Both the position numbers and the translations under genes were made by a program. From Herbiconiux oxytropis (GTDB lineage Bacteria > Actinomycetota > Actinomycetes > Actinomycetales > Microbacteriaceae): a stretch of DNA of 64,000 nt. The notes beneath the pieces are model-generated. The model saw only the letters and a list, made by a program, of their open reading frames with translations. It did not search any database and had not been told where the DNA came from. Positions 43,601 through 50,263 of the stretch are shown piece after piece. Location: the NCBI RefSeq assembly GCF_024979315.1, contig NZ_JANLCK010000006.1:1-64000 (forward strand), given 5' to 3'. The first letter of the stretch is position 1. Every line of letters begins with the position of its first letter.

Positions 43601-45396
43601 CGCCGGTCGAGCTCGCCGAGGGCGACGCGGAGTTCAGCCTCGAGGCGGGTGCCTCGCGCACGATCGGCGGCATCCCCGTGCTGGCCGACTGCACGGTCAC
43701 CGAGACCGGTGTCGACCACGCGCTCGACGCGGGCAACTCGGTCACGGTGTCGGTCGACGGCGCCGCGGGCAGCACCGGCGCCACGGTCTCCGTCCCCGTG
43801 GGCCCCGACGGCGCGACGGCCGCGTACACGAACACCTACGCCGCCGGCACGCTGACCGTGTGGAAGGGCCTCGCCGGCGACGGCGCGGGCGACGGATCGG
43901 GAACCCCCTCACCCGAGGACGGCTATGGCCAGGGACCTTTCACCATCGCGGTGGAGTGCACCTACGACGGCCAGACGCTCTACGACGACTCCTTCGAGAT
44001 CGTCGGCGACGAGTCGCACCTCGTGGAGGAGATCTTCCCGATCGGCACCCTGTGCGCCGTGTCGGAGACGGTCGACGGCGGAGCCACCTCCACCACGATC
44101 TCGGACGCCTCGGTGCTCATCGTCGGCCCCTCCGACGACACGCAGCCCTACGGCAACGTGCAGGTCGACGTGACCAACACCTTCGGCCTCGGCGAGGTGG
44201 AGGTCGTCAAGACCATCGAGGGCTCGGGTGCCGAGACCTACGGCGCCGGACCGTTCACCGCGGTCGTCACCTGCACCTGGGTGAAGGACGGCGAGACGCT
44301 CACCATCCCGCTGCCCGGCGGCGGCGTGGTCGAGCTCTCGGCCGAGAACGGCTACCGCGCCGTGGTGTCCGGCCTCATCGCCGGAGCCGAGTGCACGATC
44401 GTCGAGACCGTGACCGGAGGCGCGACGTCGACGACGTACTCTCCCGAGAACGGCAGTGGTGTCGGCGGCACGGTCGTCGTGCCTGACGGCTCGCCGGTCG
44501 AGGCCACCGTCACCAACACCTTCCACACCGGATCGCTCGAGATCGTCAAGGAGCGCGTCGGAAGCGGCGTCTCCCGCTTCGGCGACGGGCCCTTCACCGC
44601 GCAGGTCACCTGCACGTGGGAGAAAGACGGCGTGCTCACACCGATCGCGCTCGACGACGACGGCGTGGTGGTGCTCTCCGAGGAGAACGGCTACCGGGCC
44701 GCGATCGACGACCTCATCGCGGGCGCCGTCTGCGTGGTCGTCGAGACCGACCAGGGCCTCGCCACCGACTCGTCGGTCTCGCCCGAGGACGGCATCACGA
44801 TCGTCGCCGACGGCGACGAGGCGGGGCCGGCCACGGTCACGATCACGAACACGTTCGACGTGGGCCAGCTGCAGATGTCGAAGACCGTGGACAAGAAGGC
44901 CGCGACCGTGGGCGACACCCTCGTCTACACGATCACGCTCGAGAACATCGGCGAGATCGACGCGACCGACCTCACGGTGACCGACTACCTGCCGGCCGCG
45001 CTCACGGTGGTCTCCACCGACCCGCCTGCCACGGCGGGAGCGGACGGCGAACTGACCTGGACGGTCGACTCGCTGCCGGTCGGAGCGACGCGCACCTTCG
45101 TGATCACCGCCACGGTGACCTCCGCAGGCACGGTCGCGAACCTCGCCGACGTCACCAACCCGCCCGGCCCGTGGGGCGAGGTGTCCCACGAGGGTGACAC
45201 CTCTCCGGACGGCGACTCGCAGGCGGTCACCGAGGTCAGCGTGCCGGTTCTGCCCGGCGTGCCGTCCGGCCCCGGCGGCCTCGCGAGCACGGGATCGGGC
45301 CTCGCGCTCGGCCTCGGTGGCGGCGCCGCAGTGCTGCTGCTCGGCCTCGCACTGGTGCTCGTGCGACGCCGGTCGGCTGCTCTGCAGAGCGAGTAG
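37699..45396 (+). CDS. Giant LASTG-anchored repeat protein (DUF11/DUF5979)
   Basis: 2,565 residues. Signal peptide 1-46 (ends SAAAADPS). Residues ~50-1810 are tandem beta-sandwich modules of DUF11-like type, with recurrent cores such as FTYTISVSC, VVNTVNGSVNVPG and TVFQAFDLKQIPAI. Five DUF5979-type domains follow (starting at nt ~43168, 43501, 43849, 44191, 44531), each beginning LQVTKTI or EIVKERV-like and carrying paired Cys and ENGYRA. A last DUF11 (GQLQMSKTVDKKAATVGDTL) precedes LASTGSGLALGLGG, a helix and RRRS, a LAxTG wall anchor. Lys at domain starts and Asn at ends (VTNTF) resemble isopeptide-bond pairs of adhesins. Likely a stalk-like surface adhesin. GTG start with AAAAGGGG 8 nt upstream. 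Confidence 0.88.
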   Translation: MKHRSTTPSSGKRWYQRLGLTASALTVALLGAMLVVVPATSAAAADPSFLAIDKSVNGQEAVTIDPGEEFTYTISVSCSDEDCTDAVLTDALPAEFGLPGQGFEILATNTVPSGVATIAFDGCSTTVTDPCILTATYTQDLGAGAVGIVAGESVDVQVTLKAPQNLPASWPSNGVAVTNTASVFATNAMNQPEDGADVTVAIPVSVGTDVTKTWQPATQPFAPGSDSAVTLTSQNTSNVAASSLVFQDPTSATDDATALGDDNPFLVTDFAGFGAVSLPAGATMVQVDAYVFDAGSGSYVWVPGSPRGPSDIALPDGITEADVVGLRFTYAAADGAAALAPNGAAGSVVLELEQRATDRRSGDSLVGGANVVNTVNGSVNVPGEEPAFDNAAAPYAIGSVSVAVDAAKSISPSRVPAGVPATAVITGQNSSNAPLEVFTLEDRDFFTENVRFSGFLAPLAYPTGATAGTITWFSADGAPVSAPFANGDTPTAPTPAAGDHLTGFSISFTGSIPPNAQAGAQFSVTPGVGLVTDPAASVELVNTLVVSGTNPGGSADDSATAPLEVFFPDIELAITKTIQPGGAIAPGATAVVQLPTSTSTDSAFVNPHTIVVEDLYRDGVADDFWNAFQPIAIAPTQVLAGSTLTIEYTVDGSTWTTFEVVGPSDTTEVYSGNLPAGAIAGIVGLRFTFENPEGFPQGTTVSPNAVFQALPTTRYEGTPTSVVNGPASSYTDIATAQGEGSVAGGTVPVVSDVVQDDAVAQIRSESGIGTLMGAKAWRTTDFGADLDLLSSQSAERAGTRLSWGVTATGYSEVTVTDPAGDHAQPAETVFQAFDLKQIPAIIYAIDPLLRWDSVTAVELWRSGAWVEVAPPGGDWMGSNGFKGYTLSGQESAETTGVRFTVEPNDDARAASTNPVTPPVGSGVATSAFDSPREFRLVYELRNTLRVPAANPSYPWVTATQSFNDPAPGSIVNTVAVAGVQNGSDVGPRIASDTIALINQPPGVDIVKSTQKTQMVVPNLGDVPASGYPTNDFTLTAKNTSSSRASYLRVTDPMPCSNVAECASPADAWGANPYAAAAYDPATNPFERFTLTGLVFAVNTNQISPADSVVTLWDRAANGALSSRTTTVAAAGALAAADLQTVVGVSVTYQGTNPAVNGGSIVSGTEAKLTLKTQLRTTLRSDSTVAVAPFTVENYAFAQGYDPVLYPAGTPGDTPFDSDNKAITLIQGSLDVTAAKAFDPDVLLEKDRGALVTATLRATQGSSTVPTNQVTISDTDAEFFNQYRLDGLTAADVTLPTGADRVRVDVQLDGSTDWIAGTAAATASLPTLPNGKSAADVTGIRFVFDRADGGLFSNTAIPANYTATALLKVRLLEVARNGDPIVFPSSLENTVQTNSHRTDDPAVYPDANAEATDGIALEAGTFALDVSKTPFGNVHTVTPLTDNEWTLTFRNSGSGILTIADLVDTLPEKLNWDGEEPVFSTSTGGTLSTDVAVVYDAPTKKLTLSWPEDGQRMQPGETFTVKLGIVLDVGLTSGQRATNQIVVSTGQTLQACTNTSGNGQGTLAGVAANECGTTNYVGPQPGSAMISTKSVKGDVVEPLVSGAVNTTDPTLPCLADAEGYFRSPCAANTRVGGTDSWKLVPVNNGTIASTSLTVVDALPFAGDRRLATGVSRGSTFQPVLSADSVTVSAPAGASSTVEVTTAADVCLGSGSTSAWPTDPTCSTHPVASEWSAIADYDGDWADITGLRVTVDFAGAADGVLAPGGSVTVRYDTVNQPVTADEAGLAPVVVPVGAEFAWNQIGVFAQFVSGAPKSAASNYAGVTLQGGPLQVTKTITGDGAQFAPDSFDATVACTVVGADVQFDSDQLSFDEENGYTVRVDGIPLGASCSVVENGDPGSYGESSRSVTPASVSILTPAAGTDPVPTTQSVAITNDYALASLTVSKAVETVATVGSFGPFDYTVSCIAADGSPVELAEGDAEFSLEAGASRTIGGIPVLADCTVTETGVDHALDAGNSVTVSVDGAAGSTGATVSVPVGPDGATAAYTNTYAAGTLTVWKGLAGDGAGDGSGTPSPEDGYGQGPFTIAVECTYDGQTLYDDSFEIVGDESHLVEEIFPIGTLCAVSETVDGGATSTTISDASVLIVGPSDDTQPYGNVQVDVTNTFGLGEVEVVKTIEGSGAETYGAGPFTAVVTCTWVKDGETLTIPLPGGGVVELSAENGYRAVVSGLIAGAECTIVETVTGGATSTTYSPENGSGVGGTVVVPDGSPVEATVTNTFHTGSLEIVKERVGSGVSRFGDGPFTAQVTCTWEKDGVLTPIALDDDGVVVLSEENGYRAAIDDLIAGAVCVVVETDQGLATDSSVSPEDGITIVADGDEAGPATVTITNTFDVGQLQMSKTVDKKAATVGDTLVYTITLENIGEIDATDLTVTDYLPAALTVVSTDPPATAGADGELTWTVDSLPVGATRTFVITATVTSAGTVANLADVTNPPGPWGEVSHEGDTSPDGDSQAVTEVSVPVLPGVPSGPGGLASTGSGLALGLGGGAAVLLLGLALVLVRRRSAALQSE

Positions 45397-45446
45397 AGAC
45401 GTGCGCCCTGGTCCGTTCGAGAGAGCGGGCCCGGGTGTGCGGCAAC

Positions 45447-45487
45447 AAGGCCCGGATCGTGTGTCCCCACCCTCGATCCGGGCCTTT
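45447..45487 (+). terminator. Rho-independent terminator after the giant surface protein
   Basis: AAGGCCCGGATCG (45447-45459) pairs perfectly with 45474-45486 around a 14-nt loop, a 13-bp stem ending in TTT. It lies 51 nt after the stop at 45396 and 42 nt before the end of the convergent nudK gene, so it may serve both. Confidence 0.8.
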
Positions 45488-45528
45488 CGTGCGCCTCCGC
45501 GGGGCGGCTCGCCCGGTCGCGGGTGACC

Positions 45529-46209
45529 TCAGCGGGCGAAGGGGCCGCGGAGGGCTGCCCACTGCAGGAGCATGATGGTCTTCGCGTCGACGATGTCGGT
45601 GCCGATTCGGGCCAGCGCGTCGTCGATGTCGAGCTCGACCAGCTCGATGTCCTCGCCCTCGTCAGCGAGCCCGCCTCCGGCATCCGCCCGGTCGGCCGCG
45701 TCGTAGGGAGCCGCGAAGAAGTGGATCTTCTCGGTGATCGACCCCGGGCTCATGTAGGCCTCGAAGAGGGTCTCGACCTCGCCCACGGCGTAGCCGGTCT
45801 CCTCCCGCGCCTCTCGTCGGATGGCGGTCTCGGCGTCGTCCTCGTCGAGCAGGCCCGCCGGGGTCTCCAGGAGCTCGCCGTCGGGGTGGCCGTTGACGTA
45901 GGCCGGGTAGCGGAACTGCCGGATCAGCAGCACGGTGCGCCTGCGGGCGTCGTGGAGCAGGATCGTGGCGCCGTTGCCGCGGTCGTAGGTCTCGCGATCC
46001 TCGGTCGACCAGTGGCCGTCGCGGTGCCGGAAGCGGATGCGTGTGGTGCGCGTGATGTACCAGTTCGAGCTCAGGAGCGTCACCGACTCGACCTTCACGC
46101 GGGGGTTGCCCGTGAGGTCGAGGCCCGTGCGGTCGAGACCGGTGCGGCCGCGGCGGTCGGGGACGTCGACGCCGGGGATGCCGGTGCGGGCCTCGTCGGC
46201 CGTCGTCAC
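45529..46209 (-). CDS. NudK-like GDP-mannose/ADP-sugar pyrophosphatase (Nudix)
   Basis: 226 residues. [33 protein letters not shown] and [20 protein letters not shown], then REETGY form a Nudix box with NudK-type spacing (one residue shorter than the ADP-ribose pyrophosphatase box); a conserved [16 protein letters not shown] stretch follows. NudK hydrolyses GDP-mannose to GMP and mannose-1-phosphate. An N-terminal tail of about 35 residues with [12 protein letters not shown] is not part of the fold. GTG 46209 overlaps the yajQ stop by 4 nt. Confidence 0.82.
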   Translation of the reverse strand: MTTADEARTGIPGVDVPDRRGRTGLDRTGLDLTGNPRVKVESVTLLSSNWYITRTTRIRFRHRDGHWSTEDRETYDRGNGATILLHDARRRTVLLIRQFRYPAYVNGHPDGELLETPAGLLDEDDAETAIRREAREETGYAVGEVETLFEAYMSPGSITEKIHFFAAPYDAADRADAGGGLADEGEDIELVELDIDDALARIGTDIVDAKTIMLLQWAALRGPFAR

Positions 46210-46694
46210 CGGAAGTTGATGAACTGCAGCGCCACGTCGAGATCGGCGCCCTTCAGCAGCGCCATCGTCGCCTGCAGGTCGTCGCGGCTCTTCGACGACA
46301 CCCGCAGCTCGTCGCCCTGGATCTGCGACTTGACGCCCTTGGGGGCCTCGTCGCGGATGAGCTTGTTGATCTTCTTCGCGTCGTCCTGGGCGATGCCCTC
46401 CTTCATGGAGGCCTCGAGCCGGTATTCCTTGCCGCTCGCGTAGGGCTCGCCCGCATCCAGCGACCGGAGCGAGATGCCGCGCTTGATGAGCTTCGACTCG
46501 AACACCTCGAGGATCGCCTTCACGCGCTCCTCGGAGTTCGCCTTCATCATCACCTTCTCGCCGCTCCACTCGATCGACGCGCCGATGTTCTTGAAGTCGT
46601 AGCGCTGCGCCACTTCCTTCTGCGCCTGGTTGAGGGCGTTGTCCGCCTCCATCTTGTCGACCTTGCTGACCACGTCAAACGATGAATCTGCCAT
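46206..46694 (-). CDS. YajQ-family nucleotide-binding protein
   Basis: 162 residues. [20 protein letters not shown] at the start, [14 protein letters not shown] and [18 protein letters not shown] are the family hallmarks (two ferredoxin-like subdomains; some members bind cyclic di-GMP). The ATG at 46694 lies 7 nt downstream of a TAAAAT -10 box (minus strand, 46702-46707), so the message is likely leaderless; the ATG at 46703 overlaps that box. Translationally coupled to the NudK-like gene. Confidence 0.9.
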   Translation of the reverse strand: MADSSFDVVSKVDKMEADNALNQAQKEVAQRYDFKNIGASIEWSGEKVMMKANSEERVKAILEVFESKLIKRGISLRSLDAGEPYASGKEYRLEASMKEGIAQDDAKKINKLIRDEAPKGVKSQIQGDELRVSSKSRDDLQATMALLKGADLDVALQFINFR

Positions 46695-46701
46695 GCCCCG
46701 C

Positions 46702-46711
46702 ATTTTACGCT
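46702..46711. promoter_or_regulatory. Overlapping divergent -10 boxes
   Basis: TAAAAT on the minus strand (46707-46702) serves yajQ and TACGCT on the plus strand (46706-46711) serves the lytic transglycosylase gene. The two share bases 46706-46707, so RNA polymerase cannot occupy both promoters at once. Confidence 0.5.
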
Positions 46712-46735
46712 GTCCCGACTGTCAGGGGGGTCTGC

Positions 46736-47518
46736 TTGAGTGGAGGCATGCGCTTCAGCCTGTCGTCCCGGTCCGGTCCCGGTGCGGTCGCGCGGGTGGC
46801 GACGGTGCTGGCGGCGGCGGCGGGAGTGCTGGTTCTCGGCGGGTGCGCGGCGGCACCCGGGGGCGATGGCGGGGCGGATGCGACGTACGCGGTGTTCGCC
46901 GAGGCTCCCGCGGCGAGCGGTGCCGGCAGCTACGCCGACGGCACGCCGACCGCCCTGCTGGCCGATCCCGCCTGGCTCGACGAGGTGGCCGAGGCCACCG
47001 GCATCCCGCGCCGTGCCCTGCAGGGGTACGCGGGCGCCGCCCTCGTGAGCGCCGAGGTGCGGCCCGAGTGCCACCTCGGCTGGAACACGCTCGCGGGCAT
47101 CGGCTGGGTGGAGTCGCACCACGGCACGATCTTCGGCGGGGCGATCCAGGAGAACGGGATCACGAGCGACCTCATCATCGGGGTGCCGCTCGACGGCGTC
47201 GGCTTCCAGGAGATCCCCGACACCGATGCGGGGGCCGTCGACGGCGACACCGAGTGGGACCGCGCGGTCGGCCCCATGCAGTTCGTGCCCGCCACCTGGG
47301 CGGCCTGGGCCACGGAGGCCAACGGCGACGGGGTGCCCGACATCCACAACATCGACGACTCCTCCCTCTCGGCCGCCGAGTACCTCTGCTACTCCGGTGG
47401 CGACCTCGGCACCGAGGAGGGCTGGCAGGCCGCCGTGGCGGGCTACAACGAGTCGCCCGCCTACCTCGACGAGGTGCTCGAGTACGCCGACCGGTATGCG
47501 AGCGAAGCGGCCGGCTGA
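46736..47518 (+). CDS. Lytic murein transglycosylase lipoprotein
   Basis: 260 residues. Lipobox VLGGCA (Cys37) after a hydrophobic signal. Catalytic core: LAGIGWVESHHG with the Glu general acid, AVGPMQFVPATWAAW and AEYLCYSGGD, AAVAGYNESPAY, as in SLT/MltB-type enzymes. It cleaves glycan strands of peptidoglycan. The TTG at 46736 is favoured: AGGGGGG (46724-46730) lies 5 nt upstream, whereas the ATG at 46748 has its only ribosome site 1 nt away. Divergent from yajQ with overlapping -10 boxes. Confidence 0.82.
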   Translation: MSGGMRFSLSSRSGPGAVARVATVLAAAAGVLVLGGCAAAPGGDGGADATYAVFAEAPAASGAGSYADGTPTALLADPAWLDEVAEATGIPRRALQGYAGAALVSAEVRPECHLGWNTLAGIGWVESHHGTIFGGAIQENGITSDLIIGVPLDGVGFQEIPDTDAGAVDGDTEWDRAVGPMQFVPATWAAWATEANGDGVPDIHNIDDSSLSAAEYLCYSGGDLGTEEGWQAAVAGYNESPAYLDEVLEYADRYASEAAG

Positions 47519-47609
47519 GCCCTCTGGGGCGCGATTTCGCGGCGGGGCCTCCGCCGGGTATCCTTGACCAGCGCCTTCGGTTGTGTGATGAACGTGGTCG
47601 GGTGCGCCT

Positions 47610-47694
47610 GGCGAGTTACCCAAGCGGCCAAAGGGATCTGACTGTAAATCAGACTGCTCAGCATTCGGGGGTTCGAATCCCTCACTCGCCACCA
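47610..47694 (+). tRNA. tRNA-Tyr (GTA)
   Basis: Acceptor stem GGCGAGT/ACTCGCC, anticodon loop CTGTAAA with GTA, a long variable arm (class II) and T-arm GGGGGTTCGAATCCCT. Discriminator A at 47691 and encoded CCA at 47692-47694. Confidence 0.95.
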
Positions 47695-47712
47695 GAACAT
47701 CACGGAGAAGCC

Positions 47713-48597
47713 ATGCCCGGTGCATCGACCTCGTCCCCTTCCGAGTCCTTCGATTCAGGGTCTCAGGCAGCAGAGCTGCTCGCGATCGCCCGTGCGATCG
47801 GCGTCGAAGCCGGCTCCCTGATCGCGCACCGCCGAGCCGAAGGCGTCACGATCGCCGCCTCCAAGTCGGCTCCGGAAGACGTCGTGACCTTCGCCGACCG
47901 GGAGAGCGAGGACTTCATCCGCGCCCGCCTCGCCGAGCTCCGCCCCGAAGACGGCTTCCTCGGCGAGGAGTCGACGGGCTCCGCCACCCCGGGCACTTCG
48001 GGCATCGTGTGGGTCGTCGACCCCATCGACGGAACCGTCAACTACCTCTACGACATCCCCGCCTACGCCGTGAGCATCGCCGCCGTGGCCGTGACCCCCG
48101 GCGACCCCATCGACGCCGAGCACTGGCAGGCCCTCGCCGGCGTCGTGGTCAACCCCGTGCTCGGCGAGGTCTTCTCGGCGAGCCTCGGCGGGGGCGCGCA
48201 CCTCGGCGACCGGCGGCTGCAGGCCAACACAGGCGTCGAGCTCTCGCAGGCCCTCGTGGGCACCGGCTTCGCCTACAGTGCCGAGCTGCGGGTGAAGCAG
48301 GCCGCCGTGGTGCAGGGGCTCGTGGGTCGGGTGCGCGACATCCGCCGCGCCGGATCGGCCGCGCTCGACCTCTGCTCGGTGGCCGCCGGCCGTCTCGACG
48401 CCTACGGGGAGCGCGGGCTGAACGCCTGGGACCACGCCGCCGGTGCGCTCATCGCGCGCGAGGCCGGAGCCCGCGTGAGCGGATTCGAGGGTGCGGCCGA
48501 GAGCACGATCATGACGTTCGCTGCGGCACCGGATCTGGCCGACCAGCTCGAGCCGCTCTTCTTCGACCTGCACAAGGCCGCCGGGCTGCCGCTCTGA
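47713..48597 (+). CDS. Inositol monophosphatase family protein
   Basis: 294 residues. Metal-binding motifs are intact: GFLGEES with the Glu pair, VVDPIDGTVNYLY (the signature DP-DGT) and the C-terminal AWDHAAGALIAREAG with the third Asp. Family members hydrolyse inositol phosphate, histidinol phosphate or FBP; the substrate here cannot be assigned. An N-terminal Ser-rich tail of about 18 residues precedes the fold. ATG 47713 with GGAG upstream, 18 nt after tRNA-Tyr, so the gene may be expressed from the tRNA transcript. Confidence 0.88.
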   Translation: MPGASTSSPSESFDSGSQAAELLAIARAIGVEAGSLIAHRRAEGVTIAASKSAPEDVVTFADRESEDFIRARLAELRPEDGFLGEESTGSATPGTSGIVWVVDPIDGTVNYLYDIPAYAVSIAAVAVTPGDPIDAEHWQALAGVVVNPVLGEVFSASLGGGAHLGDRRLQANTGVELSQALVGTGFAYSAELRVKQAAVVQGLVGRVRDIRRAGSAALDLCSVAAGRLDAYGERGLNAWDHAAGALIAREAGARVSGFEGAAESTIMTFAAAPDLADQLEPLFFDLHKAAGLPL

Positions 48598-48758
48598 TCT
48601 GGACTTCTCCCGGGCCTGCCCGTCGTGCCCGTGCGGTGGCGCTCCCGGACGGCACCCGTCCTGTGGCAATCCCCAGGAACGGTCGGTAGCCTTGACCGAT
48701 CCGTGATCTCGCACCCCCGAGACGCTGCCCGACGATCGACCCGGAGATTTCTACGCCC

Positions 48759-50255
48759 GTGCCACGCCCGACTTCACGCCAGGATGACGACGCATCTGAA
48801 CGCGAGGCCTCCGGTTCGACGACGCACCAGACACCCTCTTCCCGTGGCGGATCTGCTCTGCCGTCGCGCCGCAGCCTCCGGGCGGGCGGGCCGGTGACCG
48901 CCGACTCCGCAGCGGAAGCCGCATCGCCTTCTCCCGCCGCCCGTCGGCGCCGCGACCTGCGAGGAGCAGGCGCTCCGGTCGAGGGGAAGCCGGCTGACGC
49001 CGCTGTTTCCGCCGAGACCGCTGTTTCCGCCGAGACCGCTGTGCCTGCCGAGACTGCCGTGCCTGCCGATCCCACCGTGTCGGCACGCCGTGCGGCGCGG
49101 CTCGCGGCTGCCAGCACCATCGCGGCGCCGCGCCCCCACGCTCAGCCACTCACCTTCGAGCAGCAGGTCATCACCGTCGAGGGCACCGTCGCCGAGGGCG
49201 ACACCGCCGCGGCCAGGCGGAAGGCCGGCCGACGCGCCGCTGCGGCCTTCTCCGACTCGATCGAGCGCCCGTCGGGCGGCCGCCGTGCCATCGTGCCCGT
49301 CGCCACGACCGTCGTGCCGATCGAGCCGCTCGACGAGGTCGCGATCGTGCCCGCCGCCGACTCCGCCCCCGCCCTCGCTCCCGTCGTGTCCAAGCCCGTG
49401 AGCCGGCGCTCGCTGCGCACGGCCTCGCCCGCCGTGCCCGTCGCCGACGCGCCATCCGTGTCCGCTGCACCGGCCGCATCCGGCGCTTCGGTCTCGCCCA
49501 CGGGCCGACGCAGCAGGCGCGGCCCCGGCGGCTCAGGCGCCAAGGGCGCCTTCAGCATCATCGCCATGCTCTTCGCCACCGGCATCGCCGTGGCCACCAC
49601 CATGCCCGCCACCGCCCTGCACGCGGCCTCGGGCGCTCCGAGCACCTCGGCCGAGACCGTGCTCGCCGACGTGGCCCCGCTCGAGGCCCAGGAGCTCACC
49701 ACGAGTTCCGACGTGGTGCTCGGCACGGTGGCCCGCGACGGCTACGGCGTCACCGACCCCCGCATCCTGCAGGCTGCTGCGCGTGCGAGCGGCATGCGCG
49801 TGGCCGACACCTTCTCGAACAACCCCGTCGCCGCGGTGCAGTGGCCCTTCCCGGTCGGCGTGCCGATCTCGAGCCGCTTCGGCCCGCGCGAGTCGCCCGG
49901 CGGAATCGGCAGCACCGACCACAAGGGCGTCGACTTCACGCCCGGCGAGGGCACGATCATCCAGTCGATCGCCGACGGCGTCGTGCGCGAGGTCGTGCCG
50001 AACGACAACGGCGGCCTCGGCGTGCACGTGATCGTCGACCACGTGGTGAACGGCCAGGCCGTCTCGAGCGTCTACGGTCACATGCTCACCGGATCGATCG
50101 AGGTCGAGGAGGGCCAGGTCATCAAGGTCACGCAGGCCCTCGGCCGCGTCGGCAACACGGGAACCTCCACGGGCGCGCACCTGCACCTCGAGATCCGCCT
50201 CGACGGCACCACGCCCGTCGACCCCTTCGCCTGGCTCGAGGCCAACGCCGGCTGA
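48759..50255 (+). CDS. Membrane-anchored M23 (LytM) peptidoglycan peptidase
   Basis: 498 residues. A ~260-residue cytoplasmic region is Ala/Pro/Arg-rich with several xRRSLR/RRDLR motifs and a SAETAV repeat (about 83-102). One membrane helix (about 262-288) follows, then RDGYGVTDPRILQAAARASG and a C-terminal M23 domain: FPVGVPISSRFGPR, zinc motif DHKGVDF (His/Asp), VYGHM and HLHLEI (HxH). It should cut stem-peptide cross-links outside the membrane. GTG 48759; TAGCCT at 48687-48692 is a possible -10. It shares its whole layout with the M15-like protein at 27710. Confidence 0.88.
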   Translation: MPRPTSRQDDDASEREASGSTTHQTPSSRGGSALPSRRSLRAGGPVTADSAAEAASPSPAARRRRDLRGAGAPVEGKPADAAVSAETAVSAETAVPAETAVPADPTVSARRAARLAAASTIAAPRPHAQPLTFEQQVITVEGTVAEGDTAAARRKAGRRAAAAFSDSIERPSGGRRAIVPVATTVVPIEPLDEVAIVPAADSAPALAPVVSKPVSRRSLRTASPAVPVADAPSVSAAPAASGASVSPTGRRSRRGPGGSGAKGAFSIIAMLFATGIAVATTMPATALHAASGAPSTSAETVLADVAPLEAQELTTSSDVVLGTVARDGYGVTDPRILQAAARASGMRVADTFSNNPVAAVQWPFPVGVPISSRFGPRESPGGIGSTDHKGVDFTPGEGTIIQSIADGVVREVVPNDNGGLGVHVIVDHVVNGQAVSSVYGHMLTGSIEVEEGQVIKVTQALGRVGNTGTSTGAHLHLEIRLDGTTPVDPFAWLEANAG

Positions 50256-50263
50256 GCCGCGCG

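Noticed and set aside
38035-43719. 1,894-residue open frame antisense to the giant surface protein
   Set aside because: It mirrors the codon bias of the plus-strand gene (His/Gly/Arg/Val-rich, no domains, signal peptide or ribosome site). The plus-strand protein has clear domains and a wall anchor.
45447-45487. Reading this hairpin as an operator
   Set aside because: A 13-bp stem with a T-run directly after a very long gene is best explained as a terminator.
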